A stretch of 64,000 bases of DNA, taken from the NCBI RefSeq assembly GCF_007003975.1, contig NZ_VFTC01000027.1, positions 17,857 to 81,856 on the forward strand. Reading direction: 5' to 3'. This DNA comes from Mesorhizobium sp. WSM4306 (lineage in GTDB: Bacteria > Pseudomonadota > Alphaproteobacteria > Rhizobiales > Rhizobiaceae). The notes below the pieces were generated by a model. It was given only the letters and a program-made list of their open reading frames with translations. It made no database searches and was not told where the DNA came from. Of this stretch, positions 8,325 through 17,478 are shown one piece after another. Position numbers and translations under genes: made by a program. Numbering within the stretch: position 1 is the first letter of the stretch; each line of letters opens with the position of its first letter.

Positions 8325-9503
8325 ATGTGCTATCTGATGCTCATGGAAACAGCTGTCGCGTCCGACCCGTTTGTCGCTTCTTTGCCGGTCTTCGCAAAGT
8401 TCGAAAGCGTTGCCGATATCGATAACTATCGGCCGCTCCCCGATGGCTGGGCGCTGGCCACCGCCGACATCGTCGGCTCGACCAAGGCGATCGGGGCCGG
8501 GCGCTATAAAACCGTCAATATGGCCGGCGCCAGTGTCATTTCGGCGCTGCTCAATGCGCTGGGCCGGCAAGATCTTCCCTATGTCTTCGGCGGCGACGGC
8601 GCACTCGTGGCGTTTCCCGGCCCGGCGCTGGAGATCGCCCGCAACGCGCTGGCTTCTGTCCAGAGATGGGTGGCGGACGAACTGGACCTGACCTTGCGTG
8701 CGGCAATCGTGCCGATAAAGGACATAAGAGCGCAAGGCTTCGACGTTCGCGTGGCGAGGTTCCAGGCCTCCGAAGCGGCCTTCTATGCCATGTTCGCCGG
8801 CGGCGGCGGCAGTTGGGCGGAAGCCGAGATGAAAGCGGGGCGCTACCGCATCGACCCCGCGCCGGCCGGCGCGCGGCCGGATCTGACCGGCCTCTCCTGC
8901 CGCTGGAACCCGATTGAAGCCCGGCACGGCGAAATTGTCTCGATCATAGCCATACCAGGGGCTTCGCGAGATTTGCGCGGTTTTCAGTTTCTGGCGTCCG
9001 ACATCATCGCCCTTGCCGGCAGGCAGGAACGCGATGGCCACCCGGTGCCGGTGGACGGACCGGCCTACAGTCTGCTGCCCGCCGGCCTCGATGTCGAGGC
9101 GCGGGCCACGGCGCCGCCAGGGCGGCGGTGGCTGACGAAGCTGTGGGTGATATTCCTGATGACGCTTACGGCCGTCACCGACAGAGTTGGCTGGACGATC
9201 GGCCGTTTCGATCCGAAGGTGTACAAGCGCGAAGTCGCCAGCAATTCGGATTTCCGCAAGTTCGACGACGGCTTGAAGATGACCATCGACGTTGACGCGG
9301 ATGTGTTGCAACGGATCGAGAGCCGGCTGAAACAGGCGGAGGAAGCGGGCATCTGCAGCTATGGCCTGCACCGCCAGAAATCGGCCTTGATGACATGCCT
9401 CGTCATCTCGCCGCTGCAGCCCGATCACGTTCATTTCATCGATGGCGCCGACGGCGGCTATGCGATGGCTGCCGCGAGCCTGAAGGCGAAGGCGCCGGCT
9501 TGA
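8325..9503 (+). CDS. DUF3095 family, nucleotide cyclase-like protein
   Basis: About 392 residues. The N-terminal half has a class III cyclase-like fold: ATADIVGSTKAI carries the first metal-binding aspartate and VFGGDGALVAFP the second. The part that would hold the transition-state N-x3-R pair of true cyclases is not recognisable; instead there is LSCRWNPIEARHGEI, a feature I associate with DUF3095 proteins. A hydrophobic stretch (LWVIFLMTLTAVTD) lies near residue 275. The start may be ATG 8325, 8337 or 8343. It is the first of seven cyclase-related genes in the window. Whether it makes a cyclic nucleotide is unknown. Confidence 0.75.
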   Translation: MCYLMLMETAVASDPFVASLPVFAKFESVADIDNYRPLPDGWALATADIVGSTKAIGAGRYKTVNMAGASVISALLNALGRQDLPYVFGGDGALVAFPGPALEIARNALASVQRWVADELDLTLRAAIVPIKDIRAQGFDVRVARFQASEAAFYAMFAGGGGSWAEAEMKAGRYRIDPAPAGARPDLTGLSCRWNPIEARHGEIVSIIAIPGASRDLRGFQFLASDIIALAGRQERDGHPVPVDGPAYSLLPAGLDVEARATAPPGRRWLTKLWVIFLMTLTAVTDRVGWTIGRFDPKVYKREVASNSDFRKFDDGLKMTIDVDADVLQRIESRLKQAEEAGICSYGLHRQKSALMTCLVISPLQPDHVHFIDGADGGYAMAAASLKAKAPA

Positions 9504-9616
9504 TGACGGCTTGCGGAAATCGGTTTTCCGCAATATGCCTCGGCCACGGTTCTCGGGACCAGGTGAGCCTCGCCATGGAGCGGATAGTCTGTCCGAATTG
9601 ACGGGAAAGCAGATTT

Positions 9617-10960
9617 TTGGACGCCTCACGATCGACATATGACCGCCTTCTGAACCGGATTTCGACGCGTGCCGCGCAAGTCGGTGTGATCGGACTGGGC
9701 TATGTCGGGTTGCCGCTGTCGGTTGCGATCGCACGCGCCGGCTTCCCGGTTGCCGGCTTCGACATCGAAGCCCGGAAGGTCGAGAGCCTGAACAGCGGCC
9801 AATCCTACATCGAGGCCGTGACGTCGACGGCCCTTGCCGGTCATGTGGCGAGCGGACGGTTCCGCGCCACCGCGGATTTTGCCGAACTGGCCGTCTGCGA
9901 TGTCATCATCATCTGCGTTCCGACACCGCTGACGAAACACCGTGAGCCGGACCTCTCCTTTGTCAGGAACACGGCAGCAACCATCGCCAAGCATCTGCGC
10001 CTCGGCCAGCTGATCGTGCTGGAGTCGACCACTTATCCCGGCACCACCGACGACGTGATCAAGCCCATACTGGAAGAAACCGGCTTGCATTCGAAGACGG
10101 ACTTCTTCCTCGGCTTCTCGCCCGAACGCGAAGATCCCGGCAACCGCAGCTTTGAAGTCGCGACGATCCCCAAGGTCGTGGCAGGCGACGGCGTTGAAGC
10201 AGCGACGCTTGTGCAGGCTTTCTATCAAAGCGTGGTCAAAACCGTCGTTCCGGTTTCCAGCACGGCGACCGCCGAGGCGGTCAAGCTGACGGAAAACATC
10301 TTCCGCTCGGTCAACATAGCCCTCGTCAACGAGTTGAAGGTCGTGCTCGGTGCAATGGGTATCGACATCTGGGAGGTGATCGAGGCGGCAAAGAGCAAGC
10401 CCTTCGGCTACATGCCTTTCTATCCCGGCCCAGGCCTTGGCGGGCACTGCGTTCCAATCGATCCCTTCTATCTGACGTGGAAGGCGCGCGAATACGAACT
10501 GCCAACCCGCTTCATCGAGCTGGCGGCGGAAATCAACACGGCCATGCCGCGTCATGTGGTAGATGAACTGGCAAAGGCGCTGGACCGGCGCTGCGGCAAG
10601 GCGCTCAGCCGCTCGCGCATTCTCATCATCGGGCTCGCCTACAAGAAAAATGTGCCCGACATCCGCGAAAGCCCCTCACTGCGGCTCATTGAACTCATCG
10701 AGGAATGGGGCGGCAAGGCGGAATTCCACGATCCGCATGTTACCGAGATTCCGACCACGCGCGAGCATATGGCGATCAAGGGGCGACGCTCGGTCGAGCT
10801 GACCGAGGCGGCCTTGAAGGAGTTCGATGCGGTCGTCATTGCAACCGACCACGACGCGATCGACTACCAGGCGATCGCTGATCACGCTCTTTTGATCGTC
10901 GACACACGCAATGTTTTTGGCCGCCTTGGACTCGCCCGAGAGACGGTAGTGAAGGCCTGA
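9617..10960 (+). CDS. Nucleotide-sugar dehydrogenase (UDP-glucose/UDP-GlcNAc 6-dehydrogenase family)
   Basis: A 447-residue enzyme of the UDP-sugar 6-dehydrogenase family, which oxidises the C6 alcohol of a UDP-hexose to a uronic acid with two NAD+. The NAD-binding motif GVIGLGYVGLPL starts near residue 23, ICVPTPL and ESTTYPGTT follow, and the catalytic cysteine lies in PGLGGHCVPIDP. FGYMPFYPGPG and the C-terminal GLAYKKNVPDIRESPS fit the WbpA/WecC-like branch acting on N-acetylated sugars better than classic UDP-glucose enzymes, but the substrate is not certain. The start is TTG 9617, with a purine-rich GGGAAAG about 10 bp upstream; no ATG fits. The product would feed the glycan genes at 0-8 kb. 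Confidence 0.9.
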   Translation: MDASRSTYDRLLNRISTRAAQVGVIGLGYVGLPLSVAIARAGFPVAGFDIEARKVESLNSGQSYIEAVTSTALAGHVASGRFRATADFAELAVCDVIIICVPTPLTKHREPDLSFVRNTAATIAKHLRLGQLIVLESTTYPGTTDDVIKPILEETGLHSKTDFFLGFSPEREDPGNRSFEVATIPKVVAGDGVEAATLVQAFYQSVVKTVVPVSSTATAEAVKLTENIFRSVNIALVNELKVVLGAMGIDIWEVIEAAKSKPFGYMPFYPGPGLGGHCVPIDPFYLTWKAREYELPTRFIELAAEINTAMPRHVVDELAKALDRRCGKALSRSRILIIGLAYKKNVPDIRESPSLRLIELIEEWGGKAEFHDPHVTEIPTTREHMAIKGRRSVELTEAALKEFDAVVIATDHDAIDYQAIADHALLIVDTRNVFGRLGLARETVVKA

Positions 10961-11194
10961 CGGCGGCTGAGCCGGCGAATTCTTTGCCCGATGTCAGGAT
11001 TGGGATTGCACTCCGAGGGCAGCCTCGCCACATAATGTTTCGCGAAGTGAACGCAGTTACGCCTGTTTCCTTCCTGCAAGGACAGTCATTCGGGAAATTC
11101 TTCGCCGGCTTTTGCCCCCGAAGCCGGTTTCATTGACTTCGAGGATTTGGCAGATCAAAGGAGATGGCTCGTCTTCGACGGGTTTCGGGATAGC

Positions 11195-12535
11195 ATGAGC
11201 ACAACCCAAGCAGAAATTTCCAGCATTCTCATGGATAAGGTTGCCGATTGGCTGACCCAATCGGCGCTGGCCGGCGACGACCTGGAAGCCTTGGTAAAAG
11301 GCTTTTGTGAACGGCTGGCTGCTGCCGGCGTGCCGCTGAAGCGGGTGCATTTGAGCTTTTCAATGCTTCATCCGCTTTATGACGCGCTTGGCTTTACGTG
11401 GCTTCGCGGCCAGGGCCTGGAAGTGGAAGGCTTCCGCAGTGAGAACGGCGTTCATTCCGACAGATTCCTGACCAGCCCATACTACCATCTGCTCAGCAAC
11501 AAGCTCGACCATTTGCGCCGCCGGCTCGACCCGTCGGTGCGGTCGGAGTTTCCTGTTTTCGATGACCTCAGGCTTATGGGCGTCACCGATTACATGGCTT
11601 TCGTCCATCCCTTCAACGGCGACACCAGTCAGGGCATGATGGGGTCCTGGTCGACCGACAGTGCTTCAGGTTTCAGCGACAGCATGATTTCGGCGCTGCT
11701 GCGCGTCCAGAACCATCTCGCTATCGCAGCCAAGATGGCGGTGCTCACCAAGCTCGCCGACAACATGATGACCACTTATCTCGGTGGCGACGCCGGCAGG
11801 CGCGTGCTGGACGGCCAGATCAAGCGCGGCGAGGGCGACACAATCCGGGCCGCACTGGTCATGGGCGATATGCGCGGGTCGACGAGGCTTGCCGAAACCT
11901 CCGGCCGCGAGCTCTATATCGATACGTTGAACCAGTTTTTCGATGCCATTGCTGCACCTTTCAATCGCAAAGGCGGGCAGATCATGAGCTTCCTGGGGGA
12001 TGGCTTCATTGCCGTCTATCCCTGCGAAAGGCACCGCGCGCAGTCCGAGATCGCCTGCCAGGCTGCCCTTGCGGCAGCGCACAAGGCCAGCACGCGCATG
12101 ATGGAGCTCAATCTGCGCAGGAAAGAGAAGGGGTTGGGCGACATAAAATTTGGCATCGGCCTGCATGTCGGCAATGTGATGTTCGGCAATGTCGGGCTTA
12201 CCGACCGGCTCACATTCTCCGTCTTCGGCTCGGCTGTAAACGAGGTCCAGCGCCTCCAGACCCTGACCAAGAAATATCCGCACAGCGTTCTCGCCAGCAA
12301 AGAATTCGCCGGCTACTGCGGCGCCAACAGCTGGCTGACGCTCGGCAAGGAGGAACTGGCGGGCAGCAAGCAGAAGCTGACGGTGCTTTCACCCGACCTG
12401 TCGGGCGCTCTCGCACTCGATGAAGACGCTGCGCTGGAGCCTTTTCACGACCGGATATCGGACGCCGAGCAGGTCATGCTGCTTCATCGCGATGCCGCGC
12501 GGCTGTCGGCGGGCGACCGGAGGAAGCTCCAATGA
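11195..12535 (+). CDS. Class III adenylate/guanylate cyclase with N-terminal sensory region
   Basis: A 446-residue protein. The first 210 or so residues form a soluble input region I cannot name with certainty (GAF-like spacing, many aromatic and acidic residues). The C-terminal catalytic domain has both metal aspartates (VMGDMRGSTRLAE and SFLGDGFIAVYP) and the N-x3-R transition-state pair in VNEVQRLQ, so it should be active. It would make cAMP or cGMP in the cytoplasm. ATG 11195 is preferred; a TTG at 11147 extends the frame. The peptide ABC operon starts 151 bp downstream on the same strand. The 234-bp gap before this gene shows no recognisable element. Confidence 0.85.
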   Translation: MSTTQAEISSILMDKVADWLTQSALAGDDLEALVKGFCERLAAAGVPLKRVHLSFSMLHPLYDALGFTWLRGQGLEVEGFRSENGVHSDRFLTSPYYHLLSNKLDHLRRRLDPSVRSEFPVFDDLRLMGVTDYMAFVHPFNGDTSQGMMGSWSTDSASGFSDSMISALLRVQNHLAIAAKMAVLTKLADNMMTTYLGGDAGRRVLDGQIKRGEGDTIRAALVMGDMRGSTRLAETSGRELYIDTLNQFFDAIAAPFNRKGGQIMSFLGDGFIAVYPCERHRAQSEIACQAALAAAHKASTRMMELNLRRKEKGLGDIKFGIGLHVGNVMFGNVGLTDRLTFSVFGSAVNEVQRLQTLTKKYPHSVLASKEFAGYCGANSWLTLGKEELAGSKQKLTVLSPDLSGALALDEDAALEPFHDRISDAEQVMLLHRDAARLSAGDRRKLQ

Positions 12536-12686
12536 CCGCCACGATGATCTCAACGCCTTTGTAAGTCCGGTCGGCGGCTCCGCCGGGGAATTCGTTTAGA
12601 ATCCAAGTTGCTCTAGGCTGGCAATACGCTAGTCTTGCTCAGGGCCTGCCGGCCGGCAGGCCGCCAGGGTGGGGGCTGGGGTGAGA

Positions 12687-14582
12687 ATGAATTCAGGCGT
12701 TGATCTGCTGCGGATCGAGGACGTTGGCATCTCTTTTGCCATTGTCGGGGGACCGTTGCATGCCGTCAGGCGCGCAAATCTTCGCGTCCTGCCGGGCAAG
12801 GTTACCGCGCTTGTTGGCGAGTCCGGTTCCGGAAAATCGGTTCTCAGCCAGGCGGTGATGGGCATTTTGCCGAACACAGCCCATGTTCGCGGCCGTATCC
12901 TGTTTTCCGATCCCGAAAAGCCCGGCACGACGCAGGATATCCTGACGATGCCGCGTGATGGACCCGAAATCCGGGCGTTGAGAGGCAGCCGCATCGGCAA
13001 GATCTTTCAGGAGCCGATGACGTCCCTGTCGCCGCTGCACACGATCGGCAATCAGGTCAGCGAATCCCTGCAGATCCATACGCCCATGGCTCGAGCGGAG
13101 CGCAAGGCGCGGACCGAGGAAATGCTCAGCCTTGTCGGCTTTCCCAATCCCAAGCGCGCCTATGACATGTATCCGTTTGAACTTTCGGGAGGATTGCGGC
13201 AACGCGCCATGATCGCCATGGCTCTTATCTGCCGGCCCGCTTTGTTGATCGCCGATGAGCCGACGACGGCGTTGGACGTCACCATCCAGGCGCAAATCCT
13301 GCAATTGCTGCGCGGGCTGCAGACCAAGCTGAACATGGCGATGCTGTTGATCACACACGACCTCGGCGTTGTCGCCAATGTCGCCGACGAGGTGGTGGTC
13401 ATGTACCATGGCGAGATCATGGAAGCGGGACCTGTGGAGGCGATATTCCGCCGGCCAGGTCACCCTTACCTGAAGGGCCTGATGGCAGCCGTTCCGCATT
13501 TCGACCTGAAGCCCGGCGAGAGGCTAAAGGCGCTCCGCGAGGTGCCGGTGAATGTCGGCAACCTGCTGGGCAAACAGACGGCGCCGGAATCGAAGGGGCC
13601 GGACGACATCCTGCTCTCGGTCAGGGATCTGAAAAAGGTCTACACCACCCGCAAGTCCGCATGGTTCGGCGGGAGCCATCAAATCTCTGTTCGCGCCGTG
13701 GACGGCGTGAGCTTCGACATCAGGCGGGGTGAGTGCCTGGGTCTGGTCGGCGAAAGCGGCTGCGGCAAAACCACCGTCAGCAAGATCCTGATGCGGGCTG
13801 TCACCCCCAGCGGCGGCTCCGTGGTCTTCAACGGCCGCGAAGGACCGATCGACGTCCTGGACGCCGAGGGAGACGCCCTGCAGTTGCTGCGCGCGAAAAT
13901 CCAGATGGTCTTCCAGGATCCGGTTTCGTCGCTCTCACCTCGCATGACGGTGGAGAACATCTTGAGCGAGCCGTTGGAAATCCATCAACGTGGCAATGCC
14001 GCGTCCCGACTGGCCACGGTCAAGAGCCTGATGCAGGCAATCGGGCTCGATCCGCGCTTCATCCAGCGCTATCCCCACAGTTTCTCCGGCGGGCAGCGTC
14101 AGCGTATCGGCATCGCGCGCGCGTTGGCGCTGGGGCCTGAGCTCCTGATCTGCGACGAGCCGGTCTCGGCGCTCGATGTCTCTGTCCAGGCGCAGATCCT
14201 GAACCTTCTGAAGGACCTGCAGAAAGAACTGGGTCTGACCTACCTGTTCATCTCCCACAATCTGGCGGTGGTGGACTACATGGCGGACCGCATCGCGGTG
14301 ATGTGCGGCGGGCGTATCGTCGAGCTTGCGCCGCGCCAAATTCTGCTCAGGAAACCGATCCACCCCTACACGCGCTCACTGCTCGCCGCAGTCCCTTTCC
14401 CCGATCTCGACCGGCCGATGGATTTCAAGACGCTGAAGCTCGGCGGCGCTTCCGACACCAGCGCATGGGGACCGCAATTCCGCGACGAGGGCGAAGAGGA
14501 TATGCTGTCGCCGCTCGATCTTGGCGGCGGCCATCTCGTGCTGGCCAGACGTTCCGCCGACGTCAGCGAGTTGCGCCATTGA
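12687..14582 (+). CDS. Peptide ABC transporter ATP-binding protein, two fused ATPase domains
   Basis: A 631-residue protein of two ABC ATPase domains in tandem, like YejF or GsiA. Domain 1 has Walker A GESGSGKS, signature LSGGLRQR and Walker B ALLIADEP. Domain 2, from about residue 310, has GESGCGKT, FSGGQRQR and LLICDEP. Both carry the PYxKGL/PYTRSLLAAVP tail of oligopeptide/dipeptide ATPases. It powers the importer formed with the two permeases downstream. ATG 12687 follows a GGGGTGAG stretch; GTG at 12669 is an alternative. The stop overlaps the TTG start of the binding protein gene, so the operon is tightly coupled. Confidence 0.92.
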   Translation: MNSGVDLLRIEDVGISFAIVGGPLHAVRRANLRVLPGKVTALVGESGSGKSVLSQAVMGILPNTAHVRGRILFSDPEKPGTTQDILTMPRDGPEIRALRGSRIGKIFQEPMTSLSPLHTIGNQVSESLQIHTPMARAERKARTEEMLSLVGFPNPKRAYDMYPFELSGGLRQRAMIAMALICRPALLIADEPTTALDVTIQAQILQLLRGLQTKLNMAMLLITHDLGVVANVADEVVVMYHGEIMEAGPVEAIFRRPGHPYLKGLMAAVPHFDLKPGERLKALREVPVNVGNLLGKQTAPESKGPDDILLSVRDLKKVYTTRKSAWFGGSHQISVRAVDGVSFDIRRGECLGLVGESGCGKTTVSKILMRAVTPSGGSVVFNGREGPIDVLDAEGDALQLLRAKIQMVFQDPVSSLSPRMTVENILSEPLEIHQRGNAASRLATVKSLMQAIGLDPRFIQRYPHSFSGGQRQRIGIARALALGPELLICDEPVSALDVSVQAQILNLLKDLQKELGLTYLFISHNLAVVDYMADRIAVMCGGRIVELAPRQILLRKPIHPYTRSLLAAVPFPDLDRPMDFKTLKLGGASDTSAWGPQFRDEGEEDMLSPLDLGGGHLVLARRSADVSELRH

Positions 14583-16477
14583 TCAGCCGTCGCACCCTCC
14601 TTGGCCTCATGGCTTCGGCATTCCTGCCGGGCACGTCGCGCGCCGGCGATCTGGAGCCGGATTTTCTTCAGCCGCAGCTGACGGCCAAGGCGCTGCCGGC
14701 ACTCGCTGAGCGCTTGCCCAAGAGCCCGCGCGCATTGAATCTTGCCGCCATGGGCCGGCAACCCGGCGAGTATGGCGGCACGCTGCGGACGATCATCGGC
14801 AGCCAGAAAGATATCCGGATGATGACGATCTACGGGTATTCTCGGCTGGTCGGCTATGACGAAAAGCTTAGCTTGCAAGCCGACATTCTTGAAAGTTTCG
14901 ACGTAGCGGATGATCGCATCTTCACGTTCAAGATAAGGGAAGGACATAAATGGTCCGACGGCAGCCTGCTGACGCCGGAGGATTTTCGCTATTGCTGGGA
15001 AGATGTCTGGCTGAACGATGAGCTTTCGCAAGGCGGGCTCGCTCCGGCCCTGATGGCGGATGGCAAGCCGCCACGCTTCGAGATCGTCGATCCGTTGACG
15101 GTGCGCTACAGTTGGGATGCGCCCAATCCCGACTTCCTGCCCAAGCTCGCTGCCGCTGCGCCGCTATCGCTGGTTCTGCCGGCCGCCTATCTCAAGCAGT
15201 TCCACAAGAAATACCAGGATCCATTCCGGCTCGCCGGCCTGATGAAGGAGAACCGGGCCAAGAAATGGACGCTCCTGCATATCCGTATGTCGCGGCAGTA
15301 TCGCCCGGAGAACCCTGATCTGCCGACGCTCGATCCCTGGCAGAACCGGACCAAGCCGCCGGCCGAGCAGTTCATCTTCGAACGCAACCCGTTCTTCCAT
15401 CGAATAGACGAGAATGGCCGGCAACTGCCCTATGTCGACCGGATCATCATGAATGTCAGCTCATCGGCGATCATCGCCGCCAAGACCGGTGCGGGCGAGA
15501 GCGACCTGCAAGGCCTGGGAATTGACTTCACTGATTACGCTTTCCTGAAGGACGCGGAGAAGCGCTACCCGGTGAAGATGCATCTGTGGAAACGCACTCA
15601 GGGTTCGCGGCTGGCGCTGCTGCCCAATCTGAACTGTGCCGACCAGGTGTGGCGTGGCCTTTTGCGTGACGTGCGCGTGCGCCGCGCCCTTTCGCTCGCT
15701 GTGGACAGGCGCGAGATCAATTTGGCCGTGTTCTACGGATTGGCGCAGGAAAGTGCAGATACGGTCCTTCCGGAGAGCCCGCTCTACCGGCCGGAATTCG
15801 CGAAAGCATGGGTCGCCCATGATCCCGACCAGGCCAATGCCCTGCTCGACGAGGCCGGGCTTCAGGCACGTGACGATGATGGCCTGCGGATGCTTCCCGA
15901 TGGACGTTCTGCCAAGATCATCGTGGAAACGGCCGGCGAAAGCACGCTGGAAACCGACGCGCTCGAACTCATCACCGATCACTGGCGCAAGATCGGCATC
16001 GCCTTGTTCATCCGGACTTCGCAGCGCGACATCTTCCGCAGCCGCGCGCTTGGCGGCCAGATCATGATGTCGATGTGGTCGGGCATCGACAATGGCGTGG
16101 CGACCGCCGACATGAACCCGTATCAGCTGGCTCCCACCATCGACGACCAGCTGCAATGGCCGCTCTGGGGTGCGTACTACCTATCTCATGGCAAGATGGG
16201 CGAGGCGCCCGATCTTCCTGAAGTGGTCGAGCTGATGGCTTTGCTCGAACGCTGGAACGCATCGACCGCAACCACGGAGCGCGCCGAAATCTGGAATTCG
16301 ATGTTGTCGATCTACACCGATCAGGTGTTTTCGATAGGCACCGTGAACGGAACGCATCAGCCGATTCTGGTGTCCTCGCGGCTGCGCAATCTGCCTGACA
16401 AGGCGCTCTACGGCTACGACCCGACCTCCTATTTCGGTGTCTACATGCCGGATACATTCTGGCTTGGAGGCTCCTGA
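14579..16477 (+). CDS. Peptide ABC transporter substrate-binding protein (SBP_bac_5), Tat-type signal
   Basis: A 632-residue extracytoplasmic solute-binding protein of the oligopeptide/nickel family 5. Reading from TTG 14579, the N terminus is a short Tat-type signal with SRRTLLG followed by a hydrophobic run and an SRA-like cleavage site. The TTG overlaps the ATPase stop as TTGA, which supports this start. Core motifs include GHKWSDGSLLTPEDFRYCW and VRRALSLAVDR, both typical of family 5. It would deliver a peptide or related molecule to the permeases encoded next. The ligand is not identifiable; family members bind peptides, opines and other compounds. Confidence 0.88.
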   Translation: MISRRTLLGLMASAFLPGTSRAGDLEPDFLQPQLTAKALPALAERLPKSPRALNLAAMGRQPGEYGGTLRTIIGSQKDIRMMTIYGYSRLVGYDEKLSLQADILESFDVADDRIFTFKIREGHKWSDGSLLTPEDFRYCWEDVWLNDELSQGGLAPALMADGKPPRFEIVDPLTVRYSWDAPNPDFLPKLAAAAPLSLVLPAAYLKQFHKKYQDPFRLAGLMKENRAKKWTLLHIRMSRQYRPENPDLPTLDPWQNRTKPPAEQFIFERNPFFHRIDENGRQLPYVDRIIMNVSSSAIIAAKTGAGESDLQGLGIDFTDYAFLKDAEKRYPVKMHLWKRTQGSRLALLPNLNCADQVWRGLLRDVRVRRALSLAVDRREINLAVFYGLAQESADTVLPESPLYRPEFAKAWVAHDPDQANALLDEAGLQARDDDGLRMLPDGRSAKIIVETAGESTLETDALELITDHWRKIGIALFIRTSQRDIFRSRALGGQIMMSMWSGIDNGVATADMNPYQLAPTIDDQLQWPLWGAYYLSHGKMGEAPDLPEVVELMALLERWNASTATTERAEIWNSMLSIYTDQVFSIGTVNGTHQPILVSSRLRNLPDKALYGYDPTSYFGVYMPDTFWLGGS

Positions 16478-16479
16478 GC

Positions 16480-17478
16480 GTGCTTCGATATCTTGTCTGG
16501 CGCATCGCCGTGATGGTTCCAACGCTGCTGGTCATATCGGCACTGGTGTTCACGATCATCGAACTTCCGCCGGGCGACTATTTCGACAGCTATGTCGCCG
16601 AGCTTCGTGCCCAAGGCGAAGCGGTGGATTCCGATCGCATCGAGATGATGCGCAAGGAATATGGTTTCGACCAGCCGCCGGTCATTCGCTACTTCTACTG
16701 GGTCGGCGGGATGCTGCATGGCGATTTCGGCTATTCCTTCGAATATGAGCTGCCGGTTCGCGACGTCGTCGGGGACCGAATGTGGCTGACCGTGCTGGTT
16801 TCCTTCGTCACGATCATGTTCACCTGGCTCATTGCCTTTCCGATCGGCATGTACTCCGCCACGCATCAATACAGCTGGGGCGACTACGGCCTGACTTTCT
16901 TCGGCCTTCTCGGCCTTGCCATTCCGAATTTCATGCTGGCGCTGATCCTGATGTATTTCGCCAACATCTGGTTTGGCACGTCCATCGGCCATCTCATGGA
17001 CCAGCAATATCTCGGCGAGGCGATGAGCTGGGCCAAAGCGAAGTCGATCCTCGCCCATCTCTGGATCCCGGTCCTGATCATCGGCACCGGGGGCACGGCA
17101 AGCATGATCCGGCGGCTGCGCGCCAATCTGCTCGATGAGCTACACAAGCAATATGTCGTGACCGCGCGCGCCAAAGGCCTTCATCCGTTCAAGACGCTGG
17201 TCAAATATCCGCTGCGCATGGCGCTCAATTTCTTCATTTCCGACATCGGCTCCATCCTGCCGGCCATCATCTCCGGCGCCGAAATCACGGCGATCGTGCT
17301 GTCTTTGGAAACGACCGGGCCGATGCTGATCAAGGCGCTGCAAAGCCAGGACATGTATCTGGCTGGGTCGTTCCTGATGTTCCTCGCCTTCCTGACGGTC
17401 ATCGGCGTACTGATTTCCGACCTGGCGCTGGCGCTGCTTGATCCACGAATTCGTTTGCAGGGCGGCAGCACCAAATGA
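16480..17478 (+). CDS. Peptide ABC transporter permease, DppB-like
   Basis: A 332-residue inner-membrane permease of the binding-protein-dependent family with about six membrane helices. The EAA-loop that contacts the ATPase is seen around VTARAKGLHPFKTLVKYPLR near residue 230. The N terminus LRYLVWRIAVMVPTLLVISALVF is cut short here but matches the DppB/OppB start. GTG 16480 follows the binding protein stop by 2 bp with GGAGG about 10 bp upstream. The last bases overlap the second permease by ATGA. Confidence 0.92.
   Translation: MLRYLVWRIAVMVPTLLVISALVFTIIELPPGDYFDSYVAELRAQGEAVDSDRIEMMRKEYGFDQPPVIRYFYWVGGMLHGDFGYSFEYELPVRDVVGDRMWLTVLVSFVTIMFTWLIAFPIGMYSATHQYSWGDYGLTFFGLLGLAIPNFMLALILMYFANIWFGTSIGHLMDQQYLGEAMSWAKAKSILAHLWIPVLIIGTGGTASMIRRLRANLLDELHKQYVVTARAKGLHPFKTLVKYPLRMALNFFISDIGSILPAIISGAEITAIVLSLETTGPMLIKALQSQDMYLAGSFLMFLAFLTVIGVLISDLALALLDPRIRLQGGSTK

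Noticed and set aside
9626..10555. A 309-codon minus-strand frame inside the nucleotide-sugar dehydrogenase
   Set aside because: The dehydrogenase has full family motifs; the opposite frame has none.
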